Source of the DNA: Polyporus tsugae
Lineage: Eukaryota > Basidiomycota > Agaricomycetes > Polyporales > Polyporaceae
Assembly (NCBI GenBank): GCA_024305745.1
Contig: JAHRBS010000011.1
Span: 682,001-746,000 of the forward strand
Reading direction: 5' to 3'
DNA length: 64,000 bases
Shown: positions 48,277-59,018 of the stretch, piece by piece
Layout of the letters: each line of letters opens with the position of its first letter
How positions within the stretch are numbered: the first letter of the stretch is position 1
Notes under the pieces: generated by a model
Told to the model about the DNA's origin: nothing
The model's database searches: none
Seen by the model: the letters and a program-made list of their open reading frames with translations, nothing else
Program-made: the position numbers and the translations under genes

Positions 48277-49015
48277 ATGTCGACGTTTTACATGCCTCCG
48301 CGTGGCGCTCTGATCAGTGCTCCCGTTTTCGATACAGACAACGCCCGCCGGCACCTCGGATTTTTTGATGATCTCGAGTATTGCTTCGACGCGGCTAGAC
48401 AAGATGATGGCGATAAGAAGAAGCAAGCGGTTCGCTATGCCCCCAATTCAGAGAAGACAATCACTGCGAAGAAATGAACTTTTCTGCAGCGAGGAAAGCC
48501 TATAGAAATGATGAACATTTCCTAGATCTTTCACCGCGACGGAAAGTCTTTGCAAAAGGGCCTTTCCTCGGGCGCAATAGGTCCATGAGCCTTTCCGGGC
48601 TCTAGATTGGCGCCTTTCCAAAGCCTTTCCGTTACTGTGAAATTTTGATGGAAAGGGTTCAATTCAGAAGGCTATCCATCGACTTTCCATGACGTGGAAA
48701 AGTTGGCTTATCCCCAGTGAATGTGGCGTGCTTTCCCCGAGTTCGCGACCGCCGGCGGCGACTACGACACTCTCAAGAAGGCTATCATCAAGGACTACAT
48801 CGGCGGTTCCTTAGTTTCGATCTACGATCTCACCTCCCTCGTCGAAGCGACTGCGAAGACCGGCATCTCGTCCTGGCATCGAACCGTTCAATGATTACTC
48901 GCGCAAGTTCCGCGACGTCGCGACGTCCCTCGACTGAAGCGGCTACCTACGTGACCACGAGCGCGACCATCTGTTCTTGCAAGGCGTTGAAGGCGATCGC
49001 GCTTCTACAGTGAGT
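48277..49015 (+). pseudogene. Retroelement gag-like gene split by a 260-bp insertion
   Basis: From ATG 48277 the frame reads TDNARRHLGFFDDLEYCFDA and KKKQAVRYAP, typical of gag-like proteins of basidiomycete retroelements. At 48460 it is broken by inserted repeat DNA. It resumes at 48722 with WRAFPEFATAGGDYDTLKKA and then LTSLVEATAKTGISS. Removing 48461-48721 restores a continuous frame (EKT then MWRAFPEF). Further on, frame changes occur near 48880 and a TGA follows SRKFRDVATSLD, before SGYLRDHERDHLFLQGVEGD. No pol region is attached. It may be a domesticated gag that has since decayed, or an element remnant. Confidence 0.7.
48461..48720. mobile_element. 260-bp CTTTCC-rich non-autonomous element
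   Basis: The insert begins TCACTGCGAAGAAATGAACT and continues TTTC; it ends GAAAAGTTGGCTTATCCCC then AGTGA. The ends form imperfect inverted repeats (TCACTG-G, then AACTTTTC). Inside, CCTTTCC and GGAAAGG words recur on both strands, as in the 25.4-26.0 kb region. At most a single A is duplicated at the target. It has no coding capacity. Confidence 0.7.
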
Positions 49016-49166
49016 TGTGCAATGCTTTCAGCGGTCGGGGTGCGGCCAGAAGTTAGCCGTAACCATAAGTCACGCATGCTCAAGCGCCCGCCTCGGATCA
49101 ATAGGGTCAGGTCGCCGGGGTCGCTCCATCAGCACCCCTCTTCTTCCCCCCCTCTTCCTTCCCCCC

Positions 49167-50370
49167 ATGGTATCTGAACAGCTCTGTCGCACCTGGGACG
49201 CCAATGCTATCACACTCGGGAACACCCCCAAGCTCGGCAGAGATGGCAGGGTCGTCCCGATCGGCGTCCCCGAGAATCCCAACCTCCCGGACGACAAGAA
49301 GTACTACGTTGTTTGGGTCGGCCGCGCCGTCGGGCTGTTTCATAACTGGTGGGTAGGACTTGTCTGGTCTTGTATCATTCTAACCAGTACCATTTTATTT
49401 TTGCAGGGGCCTTGCCTGCACCATGGTCTGCGGCTTCAGCGGCTGCGCGTACAAAGGCATCGTTGGGTTAGAAAACGCGCGGACTGCATGGGAGACCGGC
49501 CCTACTGGCCGTGAACGGCGGTGGACACCGCCCAGGCCTGGGCCTTCCAGGCCCACTCCTAACCTCCCTCCTCTCCCACGTCCTTCCGAGGACCATGAAG
49601 ACGACGACTATGAGTTCCCCGACATCGAGTCATCGACTGCCCCACTCGCGCGCCACCCATTCACGTCTCCATCTGCCCCGGAGACTACCTGCAACTTAGC
49701 AACGATGCCAGAGCCGCGGGAGTCCGCGCGGACTACCTTTCTCGCCCCTCGCTGGTCCACTCGATGGCCTCCCCGTTCACCTCCGCGTCTGTGCCATCGA
49801 CTCCATCGTGGATGTCATCGGGCACCCTCAGCCCTCGCACAGTCTGTACCCCCGACATTGTGCCCGCCCTGACGGGTCTCTCTATCGGGGACAGGCACAA
49901 GGCGGCTGACAGCGCCCTGTCTGGCGAGCACGTTGGGAGGCGGAGCAGTTCGGTTCTCACGGACTCCACCAGCTCTCCCGTGGTGCGTGCCTACGCGCTG
50001 ACTCCCACCCCTGTCAACCGTAACCCGAGTGGCGGACCTTAGGGTACGCGAGTCCTTCTTAATAAGAACAGCGCCGCAAGACGGGCTAAGGGTGACCCTG
50101 TGTACGTCGTCATCCGGGGCGAGCACCCGGGTGTGTACTTCGAGGAGTACGTGATGCATACCCTTCTTCTCCTTGGCTCATTGCTAACTAAATTGTTCTC
50201 TCAGCAATGTCGCGCTCCTTGCCGCGGGCTACAATCCGGCCATGAAAATTGTCGTCTTCAAGTCCCTCAAGTTGGCGTGTTACTATTTCGTCCAGCAGTA
50301 CATGGCTGGGAATGTTGGGGTGCCGGTCTTTGTTATGCCTGTGGACGAGGCCGAGGAGGGTACTTACTAA
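49167..50370 (+). pseudogene. RNase H1 N-terminal (RHBD) domain protein with one in-frame TAG
   Basis: Four exons, 49167-49348, 49407-49628, 49700-50146 and 50205-50370, join in phase to 339 codons including the final TAA. The first RHBD-like domain reads KKYYVVWVGRAVGLFHNW then MVCGFSGCAYKGI. This fold binds RNA/DNA hybrids or dsRNA in RNase H1. A Pro/Ser-rich linker follows (PRPGPSRPTPNLPPLPRPSE). A second RHBD-like unit reads GDPVYVVIRGEHPGVYFED then GYNPAMKIVVF. A TAG at 50040-50042 lies in the linker in frame, just after NRNPSGGP, so translation would stop before the second domain. CAG-to-TAG mutation is one explanation, read-through another. The second donor, GTCATC, is weak but joins frames that otherwise disagree. 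Confidence 0.7.
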
Positions 50371-50559
50371 ATTGCGCGTGTCATTCATGGAGTCTTGTGT
50401 ATCATTTCTGATTGGTCGTGTCTTGTATTTGCAAGTGAGATCGATCTGAAACAATTGGCATTGATAAGCGTGGTCGTAACGCACCTATGGTGCTGTAAGG
50501 GACTAGCACTTCTGTTGTGAGTCAGTACGACCACGGTGGTCAGGGTAAGGCTGAACACG

Positions 50560-50745
50560 GCTCAATCCGCGGTTGAACCGGAGCCGTAGCCGCAGGTATA
50601 TGCGGATCAAGAGGCCCGATCCAGAGCCGCGGTTAACCCGCACCGCAGGTTATGGAAACCCGCGGTACGGATCCAGAATCCACGGTGCACACCGCGGGGA
50701 CGAACCGGAGCCGCAGATATCCGCGGTGCATCAGCGAAAAGATGG
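50560..50745. repeat. CCGCGG-type short repeats
   Basis: Words such as CCGCGGT, GAACCGGAGCCG and GATATCCGCGG recur in both orientations over about 180 bp. A chance frame crosses them. Possibly a small palindromic element. Confidence 0.55.
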
Positions 50746-51329
50746 AATAAAGTGTTCATACCACTAATCCAGCACTCTTTCGTATCAATGCCATGGAAAG
50801 TACAAGTTATTGATTCAAACTTCGTCCGAGGGGGCCCAAAGTTCAAGTCCGAGCATCAAACATTGTTATGCATCAACTCGAATATACAACAATTCATTTT
50901 GAGACTATAAGTACATGCATTGGATCAGTCACTACTCGTACACGAACATCAGTAATTCACCGAAAGTCTGAACATCTGAACGTCTGATGCTGGTGGGCGC
51001 TTAGGCGCCTGAAACAGAGCGAAGACTTACCATGAGCCGGCAACCAGCCGCGGGGCTATGGATCAAAGCGAGAACAATAGCCTTGACCTCCAGCAACATA
51101 CTGGAAGCTCGCGAGCCCCGCATTCAATGGACACGAGACGCAAGAGGTCGCACAAGCCCGGATGGCAGCGCACTCATTCTCGCCGCCGTTGCCGGTGATG
51201 CCCGCAGCTGTGCATCTATTTCGGGGTCGGGGGGCGAACGTGGATGACGTTCGAGTCGTTTGTGGTCGTCGCAAGTACTCTCGCTGCATGGTAAGTGGCA
51301 TTTTAGAATATGTCTGATGGGTGGTTTTG

Positions 51330-51430
51330 TGTGTCTGAAGTCTGACTGTCTGACAGGTCTGAAAATGTCTGAAAGCCGTCTGACGGTGTCTGAAACGTCT
51401 GCATCAGACATCTCAGACCCCATCAGACAA
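51330..51430. repeat. GTCTGA repeat cluster with inverted copies
   Basis: Seven GTCTGA words occur as direct copies within about 70 bp. They are followed by three inverted TCAGAC words, so the segment can fold back. Related words lie near 50970. Confidence 0.85.
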
Positions 51431-51473
51431 TCAATGAATTACTGATGAAGATACACTTCCTTGCGCCCTAAGA

Positions 51474-51761
51474 CTACTCACCCCCAGACTCGGAGCCGCT
51501 GGTTCCCTGCTCACCCAACTCCTCGTCCTCGCTCTCAGACACTTCCTCGGCCTGAGCGGCGAAGGCCGCAGCAGCAGCCTGTTCCTGCCACCGCAACTTG
51601 TGCGTGCGAGTGTTGAAGAGCTCAACAAGCTCCACCTCAGAAACAAGCTCGGGGATGCGCGCCCACGAGCCCAGGATTGTGTTTGCACGTACAGACCGAT
51701 CACTCAACTTCTCTGATGCATCAACCTCAGTGCGCAGACTGGCGGCTTGGTCCTCACCCAC
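51474..51761 (-). CDS. 3' part of a gene at the edge of the copia insertion, product unknown
   Basis: A minus-strand frame reads VGEDQAASLRTEVDASEKLS, then LGSWARIPELVSEVELVELF, an Ala/Gln-rich helix and an acidic Ser/Glu tail ending at 51474. Reading upstream, the same frame continues past a TAA into WIHDHTLHTEVVLAHPA, next to the left LTR. On the far side of the element, the minus strand has an exon-like ALDEQVLLYHL segment with a GTAAGT donor near 59575. The retrotransposon may therefore lie in an intron of this gene. I do not recognise the protein. Confidence 0.4.
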   Translation of the reverse strand: MGEDQAASLRTEVDASEKLSDRSVRANTILGSWARIPELVSEVELVELFNTRTHKLRWQEQAAAAAFAAQAEEVSESEDEELGEQGTSGSESGGE

Positions 51762-51850
51762 TGGTACTCGCTCATGTTACGCTGGGTGAGCAAGAACCAC
51801 CTCCGTGTGCAGCGTGTGGTCATGAATCCATTTATTGTGCTTCGCGTGCT

Positions 51851-51855
51851 ATTTG
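51851..51855 (+). repeat. Left target-site duplication of the copia element, ATTTG
   Basis: Five bases directly before the left LTR, identical to 59552-59556 directly after the right LTR. Five-bp duplications are usual for Ty1/copia elements. Confidence 0.95.
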
Positions 51856-52388
51856 TGTTGGACTTTGAGCTATTAGGGTATGGACTTATCCGGACACGAG
51901 GCTATGCAACCACATGGCGCTTAGCCAATGCTATGCATCTTACTTACCATATTTAGGTTTCTCTCTCATACTATTGTTATAGAGGTCCGGAGACGTCTGG
52001 AATCTTCTTGGACAATCCATACTGCTCTAGAATAGTCTAGGTAGTTCTATGCTTACTCACTCTATGGTGCAATATTGCACAATCCTTTCCTCATTGTCTT
52101 ACTCATGCATACATGTGACTTCTTTATTGCTTACTCATGCACTTCCTACTGTAGTATATAAGGACTGCATTCTCTGCTCCTGCTCTTCAGTCATTCACTC
52201 ACTGACTGAAGAATAAGTACTATACATGCCTCTCTCTTACTTGTAGTTACTGACTTTACCTTAGTCTCTCTGTGTTTGACTTACAGGTACTTGGTAACTT
52301 ACAATATAGTCGTTCACTCACTGACTGAAGATCTCCTTGTGTTTGACTGACAGTCGGAACCCTTGCCCTCACAGCCTCGAGTTCATCA
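51856..52388 (+). repeat. Left LTR
   Basis: 533 bp, starting TGTTGGACTTTGAGC and ending GAGTTCATCA. It contains a TATATAAGG box near 52158 and a repeated GTTCACTCACTGACTGAAGA word. Three differences from the right LTR are seen. Confidence 0.97.
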
Positions 52389-52405
52389 GGTTATGGGCCC
52401 TGCGC
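52389..52405 (+). promoter_or_regulatory. Primer binding site, half-tRNA-iMet type
   Basis: GGTTATGGGCCC directly follows the LTR. This matches the site used by Drosophila copia and relatives, which prime with an internal fragment of initiator tRNA-Met rather than its 3' end. Confidence 0.75.
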
Positions 52406-52911
52406 TCTGGCCTTGTCACTCGTTGACTCTCTCCTCGCACGCACAACTCTTTTGTTGACTTCCACTGCTCTCACTCTGTGCACTCATCCCCCACTTTCCT
52501 CTAGCTCTTGACTGTGCCCGCTGACACTGCTGCCAGGGTGACTTTGCACACACCATGCCCCTGAGCGCTTTATCTAGTAGTTGTATATCCCTCTGTACCA
52601 CCTATTGTGCTTTCGAGGCACATGGGTTTCAGGCATCCCTGAGCCAGGCCACGCACTTGCGCCCGCCAGCTCTTGTACCGGCAACAATTAGTGTTGTTAG
52701 GACCGGAGGACAACTGTTCAGACCCTCCTTACTATAGCCTTTTTACATACACTATCTAGACTTCACGGGCATAGTTGGCGACTTCTATCTGGGCTGCAGG
52801 GAACTCCAACTTCCTTGTAGTTTGGCACTCCTCAATAGGTGTTCCCATCTACGTCGCTCTTGTGCACAGAGCTCTCCCTTCTTACATTGCACTTCAAATC
52901 TCTAGGCTGTT

Positions 52912-54132
52912 TTGGATCCGACTCCGACAGACTACTCTTCGGGATCAGAGGTCAAGAACCTTGTTGACAAAGACTCCAATTTGACGTCATCAGGTCCTGA
53001 TTGTGTCAACTTTCCTCACGTCTTTGACCTCAATGAGTGGCAGGACTACTATTATGATGAGGAATCAAATGATCCTGGTTGGTATCCCTGTGCTACTACA
53101 CCCTACCCCTCGCGTTACGACTTTCGTGGAGAGCTACCTAGCATAGATTTTGAAACTGCTTGGGAACCTGTTTTAGCTCTCCAAAAATCCTCTCCAAGGT
53201 CTCTGTCGGATCTTCCTCCTCTTCCCGCTCCAACCAGTGAAGAAACCACTTTCCTCACATACTCTCCTTCGTCCTCGCCTGCGCAACTCAGCGTAGAACT
53301 CCCTCCTCTTGAAACTCCATCCTTTACCTCTGACGACAATGATTTCTTCCTCCTTACTATCACTATGGGAGATAACGTCAAAGCCGACTCCATTCCCCTC
53401 CTTGCAACCTCCGCTCAGTATCCTAACTGGTCTGCCCAGATGAAGGGTTTCCTCATCATGGTTGGTGCCTAGGACATTGTCAAGTCTGATCCGGGAACCA
53501 CACCTGCAGATGCGATAGCTGCTCAAAGGTGCGCTGACCTCGTGAACAAGGCTACCGGTGCAATTGTTATGCGCACTGACAAGGACCTCCATCGTCATCT
53601 CTTCGACGATGCAGACAACCCCAAGAAGCCTCACAAGATGTGGGCCACCCTCAAGTCCCAGCTCGGCAAGACTGATGCTGCGGACACCTGGAGCAAGTTC
53701 GAGGCAGTCATTGGAATGGAACGTCTCTCGGATCAGAAGCCACTCAAGGATCAGCTCAGTCGCCTTGAGGCTTGCCTGAAGGACATTGCTGATGGCGGAC
53801 TCAAGTTGGAAGAGAACATGAAGGCCCTCCTTGTTCTTTCCAAGATCCCTGAGTCTTACCGCACCCTCATCTCTGGCCTCCTCTCGTCCATCAAGTTGAA
53901 AGACTTGAAGGTCGAAACGGTCATCAACAAGACCATCTCTGAGGAAAGTGTGCAGAAGACTGGCTCCATTGGTTCTTTGGCCTCTCACATGTCTACTACC
54001 AAGCCCAAGAAGAAAGGCCCTTGTGGTCACTGTGGCGGTAAGATGCACAATGAGTCTTCTTGTTGGAAGAAGTATCCTGACAAGAAACCAAAGAATGGGG
54101 GGAATGACATCGGGAAATTGGCGGACTTCTGA
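52912..54132 (+). pseudogene. copia gag, one in-frame TAG
   Basis: The frame is open from 52912; a likely start is ATG 53365 (MGDNVKADSIPLLATSAQYP). Gag-type sequence follows (NWSAQMKGFLIMVGA). A TAG at 53470-53472 interrupts it, and the same frame continues DIVKSDPGTTPADAIA, then MWATLKSQLGKTDAADTW and LSDQKPLKDQLSRLE. Near the C-terminus is the zinc knuckle CGHCGGKMHNESSC, which fits CX2CX4HX4C. The frame stops at 54130-54132 just after LADF. The TAG position would suit an original Trp. Confidence 0.88.
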
Positions 54133-55300
54133 CAATGAGATACAAGGCCTTGTAAAATAGCCAAGGAGAGAAATATGTAAAAGTCTTATGAGCCTCCTTA
54201 GACGGCCATCCATGAGTGTGTACTTCTTGACAAACGAACCAAGGATTGTGATGTTTCACAAGTCTTGAACCAGCTTGTGGGCAATTGTAGCTCCTTGGGT
54301 GGCTTATGACGAGAGCAGCGTTCAGCTGAATCCCCGCCACAGATACTTATTATTGAATTATTCACACAAAAAACTTTTCGAAGCCAACCATTGAAATATA
54401 TTTCATGACAACACACGCGTGTACTACATAACAAAATATGAGAGGCTGCAGGATGCAGTCCACCTCCTCTACTGCCACTCCATCGTCACCAACCAATGCA
54501 CTCACGTCCAAGAACCGCATGCCCTGGTGACCTTTGCACGGCAGCACGTGCTGAGATATCCAGCACGGGGATCGTCACCAGACGCAGCACTACCGCCGAG
54601 CTCACGAGCCCGACCACAGTGATGGATGCGTAGGCGGCAGCACTGGCTGAGAACGTGGGGATGCACTCCCCAGGCATTGAGAACCTCAAGGTGCCACAAG
54701 AGCACGGAGATCATCGTCGGCAACATGAGGGACGTACCTGTGGTGGAACGAGACCCCAAATATCTTGAGGTGCGCGAGAGAGAGAGACGGGCCGAAGATG
54801 GTGGAACGCGGGAGTGGGGGCTTCAAGTTGATGTCTATGATGGACGTCAGTACAATGGTGGTCCCTCCCCGACAACGACGTGACCGAGGCCACGGAGCAA
54901 CCAGCTCGGGAGATACAGGATGAGTCCACCAACAGGGACACAGCAAGAGCTGTGGAGCGCATACAGCTCTGGACATCACCAACATGAAAAGAGAGACTTC
55001 GGGATGGTGGTGGAGGGAGAAGAGGGCAAACGGTGACGCACCACAAATTCTGGCAGAATCCAAACTCAACTCTTTAGGGCAGGGCCAGGTAACCTTGTGG
55101 ATGATCATCCGGTCTCCCAGCATAGGCTTTTGGTGATGCGCCGAGAAAGTGGAAGTCTTGAGCCTAAAGGTAAGTGGTTGTGTCCTGGTGGCAATACTTC
55201 CAGTGAGCAGATAACAGAGTATAGCATAGATACAAGTATTCCGAGGGGATTATGAGGAAACCACAAGACTTGAGGGCGATGACAGTCAGTTGTCGGCAGG
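54133..55300. other. Extra sequence between copia gag and protease
   Basis: Copia elements normally read from the zinc knuckle straight into protease. Here about 1.2 kb intervenes. LADF at the gag end and LADFPMHNNGKKDKGKG before protease suggest that a short target word, TTGGC(G/C)GA(C/T)TTC, lies at both edges. On the minus strand the segment has hydrophobic, exon-like frames (MISVLLWHLEVLNAW; ITVVGLVSSAVVLRLVTIP), so it could be a captured fragment of a host membrane-protein gene. Confidence 0.5.
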
Positions 55301-58300
55301 ACGTAAGGCTTGCGGAGGCCGTACAAGGTCGTACAAGGGCGGGGAAGAGTTGCGAGCGCTTACAAACGCCGCCAGGTCATATCAGCGTTTGGCCGATTTC
55401 CCGATGCATAACAATGGCAAAAAGGACAAAGGCAAAGGCACCTCGCATGCTCATAACACTAACACCACGGACAATGTTGCTTCTGTACTTGTAACTACAT
55501 CCGCTGCTGAGTCTTCACAATTGATCATCGTGTCCCACTATGTTGCGGCTTTGGCCCTTGAGGGATACAACTCGATGACTTGGCTGATGGATTTAGGTGC
55601 ATCGGAGCACATTACATTCAACATGAATGACTTCTCGACCTACAAACCTTTTGATACTCCCATGCTCTTCTCAACCGCGGCCAATGGCACTCAAATCCAA
55701 GGTTTAGGTGCTGGGATGGTTTGAGGTCGTGTTCATGTTGATGATCGGTGAATTGAGACTGAGTTGAACAACATCATCTACGTTCCTCAGGTCGGGTGCA
55801 GGCTATTCGCCACAGGTTCTGTTGAGCGAAAAGGCCATACTCTTGTTCAGAGTGCCGAGCGAATGTGTATTTATACACGGCAGTTAGTGAGCCCGCCACA
55901 ATTGGACTCGACAATTACTCTTGGAACCAAGATACTTGAAGCTGAGTACGTCACTCGCTCAAATGTCTATAACATGGTCCTCGAGATCAAGGCAGAACTC
56001 GTGCTAGACTCCTCTGTCCATCCTGCAGTCACGGACTACCAGACATGGCACCGTCGACTTGGACATCCGAGTGAGGAAGCAATGAAGAAGTTGCCAACTA
56101 AAACCAAAGGTGCTCCAACTATCGATCCCAAGCCCACCAACGCTGAAGCCTGTGAAGGTTGTGCGTGGGGCAAATCCCATCGTCTTCCGTTTCCTCCATC
56201 TCAGAAGCGCGCTACTCGTCCTCTCGAACTCGTCCACACCGATGAGGATGGACCAATGCGCACTCAATCGGTCAATGGCAAGAACCTCTACTTTGTCTCT
56301 TTCATTGATGACTATTCTGGTCTTGGTGTTGCATACTACCTTAGGCACAAGAATGAAGCCCACAAATCGTTCTTGGAGTTCAAGGCTTGGGCCGAGAATC
56401 AGACTGGTCACAAGATCAAGAGGGTTTGCTCTGATCGAGGAACGGAATACACATCAAAGGAGTTCACTGAGCTTCTGAAGACACACAGGATCAAGCACCA
56501 TAAGTCAACACCTGACTCGCCACAACAGAATGGACGTGCCGAACGCTGGAACCGTACCATCACAGACAAGGCAATGGCAATGCTTCACCAAGCCGGCCTT
56601 AGTCACGGTTTCTGGGAACTCGCTGTTGCCTGTGCCGTCCATCTGTACAATTGTCAACCAATGTGTCACCACAAGTGGCGTACACCCATCGAGCTCTGGA
56701 GTGGCAAAGCCCCGGACATCTTGTACTTTAGGGTGTTTGGCTGTAAAGCCTTTGTTCACGTGCAAAAGGCCCATCGTCATAAACTCAAGAAGAAGGCACT
56801 TGAGATGATGTTTGTTGGTTACGCTGCTGGCACCAAGGGGTACGTTTTCTGGAACTCAGCACAGCACTCCTTCGTTGTATCTCGTGATGTGATCTTCAAT
56901 AAGAGTGTCTTTCCTGCACGTAAGGAACCCAGCAATCGCCCTGTTACCCCAGGGGATAGTCCATTCCCAGGTCATCATACGGACGACTCCAGTTCATCTG
57001 ATTCAGACTCTTCCTCAGACAGTGATGATCGAGTCCCTGAACTCGAGATACCACTGCCAGCCGACATTCATCCTGATGTTGGTCCCGCACAACCTCCTGT
57101 TCAACCTGAACCTGAGGTCGCACCAAACAAGCAACCTGAACCAGAACCCGCTGAACAGCAGGATCCACCACCCGTCGTTCCTCAAGCTCCTCGTCACTCA
57201 TGCTCTCGTCACCCTCTAGAGGGAGTACCTCCCCAATATTCGCAGCAAGAGGGGGCTGGTTGAAATGATTGTTGGAAGAAGGATAACGCTGAGGCTGAAG
57301 GCTTTGATCATCCCTCTCAGGTCGATGCACGTACTCGTCCTGATGGAAACATCAAGCCTCCCCTTCCCCTTGACAATCCTCTACCTGCTGATCCAGATGA
57401 AGTGGAAGCGGCATTCATTAACCTCTTCCTGAATGCTGCACAGTACAAACCAGGTGTTCCTCGTAATCGTTACAATGCCTTGCGCTCGCCTATGTCAGAT
57501 CAGTGGTGTGCTGCAGAGAAGGTGGAGTACGATTCTCTTATGGAGAACAAGACCTGGATTCTGGTTCCTCGCCCTAAGGACAAACCTGTTGTCTCTTGTC
57601 GTTGGGTCTACGACGAGAAGCACGATGGTCGTCTTAAGGCTCGTTTGGTTGCACGCGGTTTCACCCAGATATGGGGGGAGAACTACAACGAAACATTCTT
57701 GCCCGTCGCGCGGTATGAATCTATCCAGTACCTTACAGCACACACTTCACTTGAGGACTGGGAGATGGAAGCCATGGATGTCAAAACCGTGTTTCTGAAT
57801 GGTGATCTTGAGGAAGAGATCTACATGGAACAACCTGAAGGTTGGGCCGTTCCTGGAAAGGAGGATTACGTCTGTCTACTTAAGAAGGCTATCTATGGTC
57901 TTAAGCAGGCATCACGTCAATGGAACGTGAAGATCCACCAATCCCTTCTCGACCTGGGCTTTACACGGACGTACTCCGATGCTGGTGTATACGTATATCG
58001 GCGACAGAGGGGGAACTCAGTCACCATTGTGGTTCTTTATGTCAACGATCTACTTATGTTCAGCGACAACAGGAATCACATCAAGACCGTCAAACGGACG
58101 CTCAGCAGACAGTACAAGATGACGGACTTAGGTCCAGTACAGCGCTTCCTTGGTCTTCACATCCGTCGTGATTGCGCTCTTCGCATCATTGACATTGACC
58201 AGGAAGAGTACATCCAGTCTGTTCTCGAGCGGTTCCATATGGCTGACTGTAACCCATCACATACTCCCCTTCCTGCTGGAGCAGTTCTCGTCAGCTACAA

Positions 58301-58991
58301 CGGAGTTGCATCCGATGCTGACCGGAAGTGTTATCAGAGCCTCATTGGCAGTCTCATGTACGCCATGCTTGGAACGCGACTGGACATTTCCTTCGCTGTG
58401 ACTCGTCTTCCGCGCTACCTTTCCAATCCATCACCTGACCACTGGAACTATACCTGTTACATCCTGCGCTACTTGCAAGGGACCAAGTCTTTCAAGATTC
58501 GTTACAAAGGTGCTTCCAATGATGGTCTGGTTGCTTACTCGGATTTGGACTGGGCCAAAGACAAGGATGATTGGCATTCCACTTTGGACATGCTCTTCTT
58601 GATGGCCGGTGCTGCCATTTCTTGGGTCTCAAGGCATCAGCCTACTATTTCGCTTTCCTCGACTGAAGCGGAGTACAAAGCGGCCTCCGACACTTGTCAT
58701 CAGATGGCATGGCTCAGGACTTTCTCCACTGAACTTGGATATGAGATGGACTTCCCCACTCCTCTCTTTGTCGACAACTGAGGCATGATCTTCCTCGCTG
58801 TCAATCCAGTTGTGGAACGTTGGACCAAGCATGTGGAAGTTTGGTATCACTTCATCCGCGAATTCTATGCAGCGGGTCAAGTTGACATCTTTCATGTCGC
58901 TTTGGCAGACGAACTCGCTGATGCCCTCACAAAGAACATCCTGTTTTCAATCATCGAGAAGTTCTGTGATGGCGTTGGCCTTGGCGCTTGA
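55290..58991 (+). pseudogene. copia pol: protease, integrase, reverse transcriptase, RNase H, with stops
   Basis: One frame carries all domains in copia order. The protease motif reads WLMDLGASEHITF where DSGA or DTGA is expected. Integrase has the HHCC finger (WHRRLGHPSEEAM, ACEGCAWGK) and core residues in VHTDEDGPM, SDRGTEYTSKEF and PQQNGRAERWNR. Reverse transcriptase shows WVYDEKHDGRLKARLVARGF, MDVKTVFLNGDLEEEIYM and LYVNDLLMF, with YVND instead of YVDD. RNase H has YSDLDWAKD and SLSSTEAEYKA. Stops lie at 55722, 55749, 57261 and 58779 (first base of each). The frame ends at 58989-58991. The protein cannot be made in full or be active. Confidence 0.93.
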
Positions 58992-59005
58992 TTCATCGCT
59001 GCATG

Positions 59006-59018
59006 GATTGAGTGGGAG
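59006..59018 (+). promoter_or_regulatory. Polypurine tract
   Basis: GATTGAGTGGGAG directly precedes the right LTR, the usual place for plus-strand DNA priming. Confidence 0.7.

Noticed and set aside
50573..50767. A 64-aa basic protein
   Set aside because: The frame is made of CCGCGG-type repeats and is best explained as repeat translation.
54200..55123. A separate host gene inside the copia element
   Set aside because: Hydrophobic frames exist on the minus strand, but I could not join them into one intact gene, so I report the segment only as inserted sequence.
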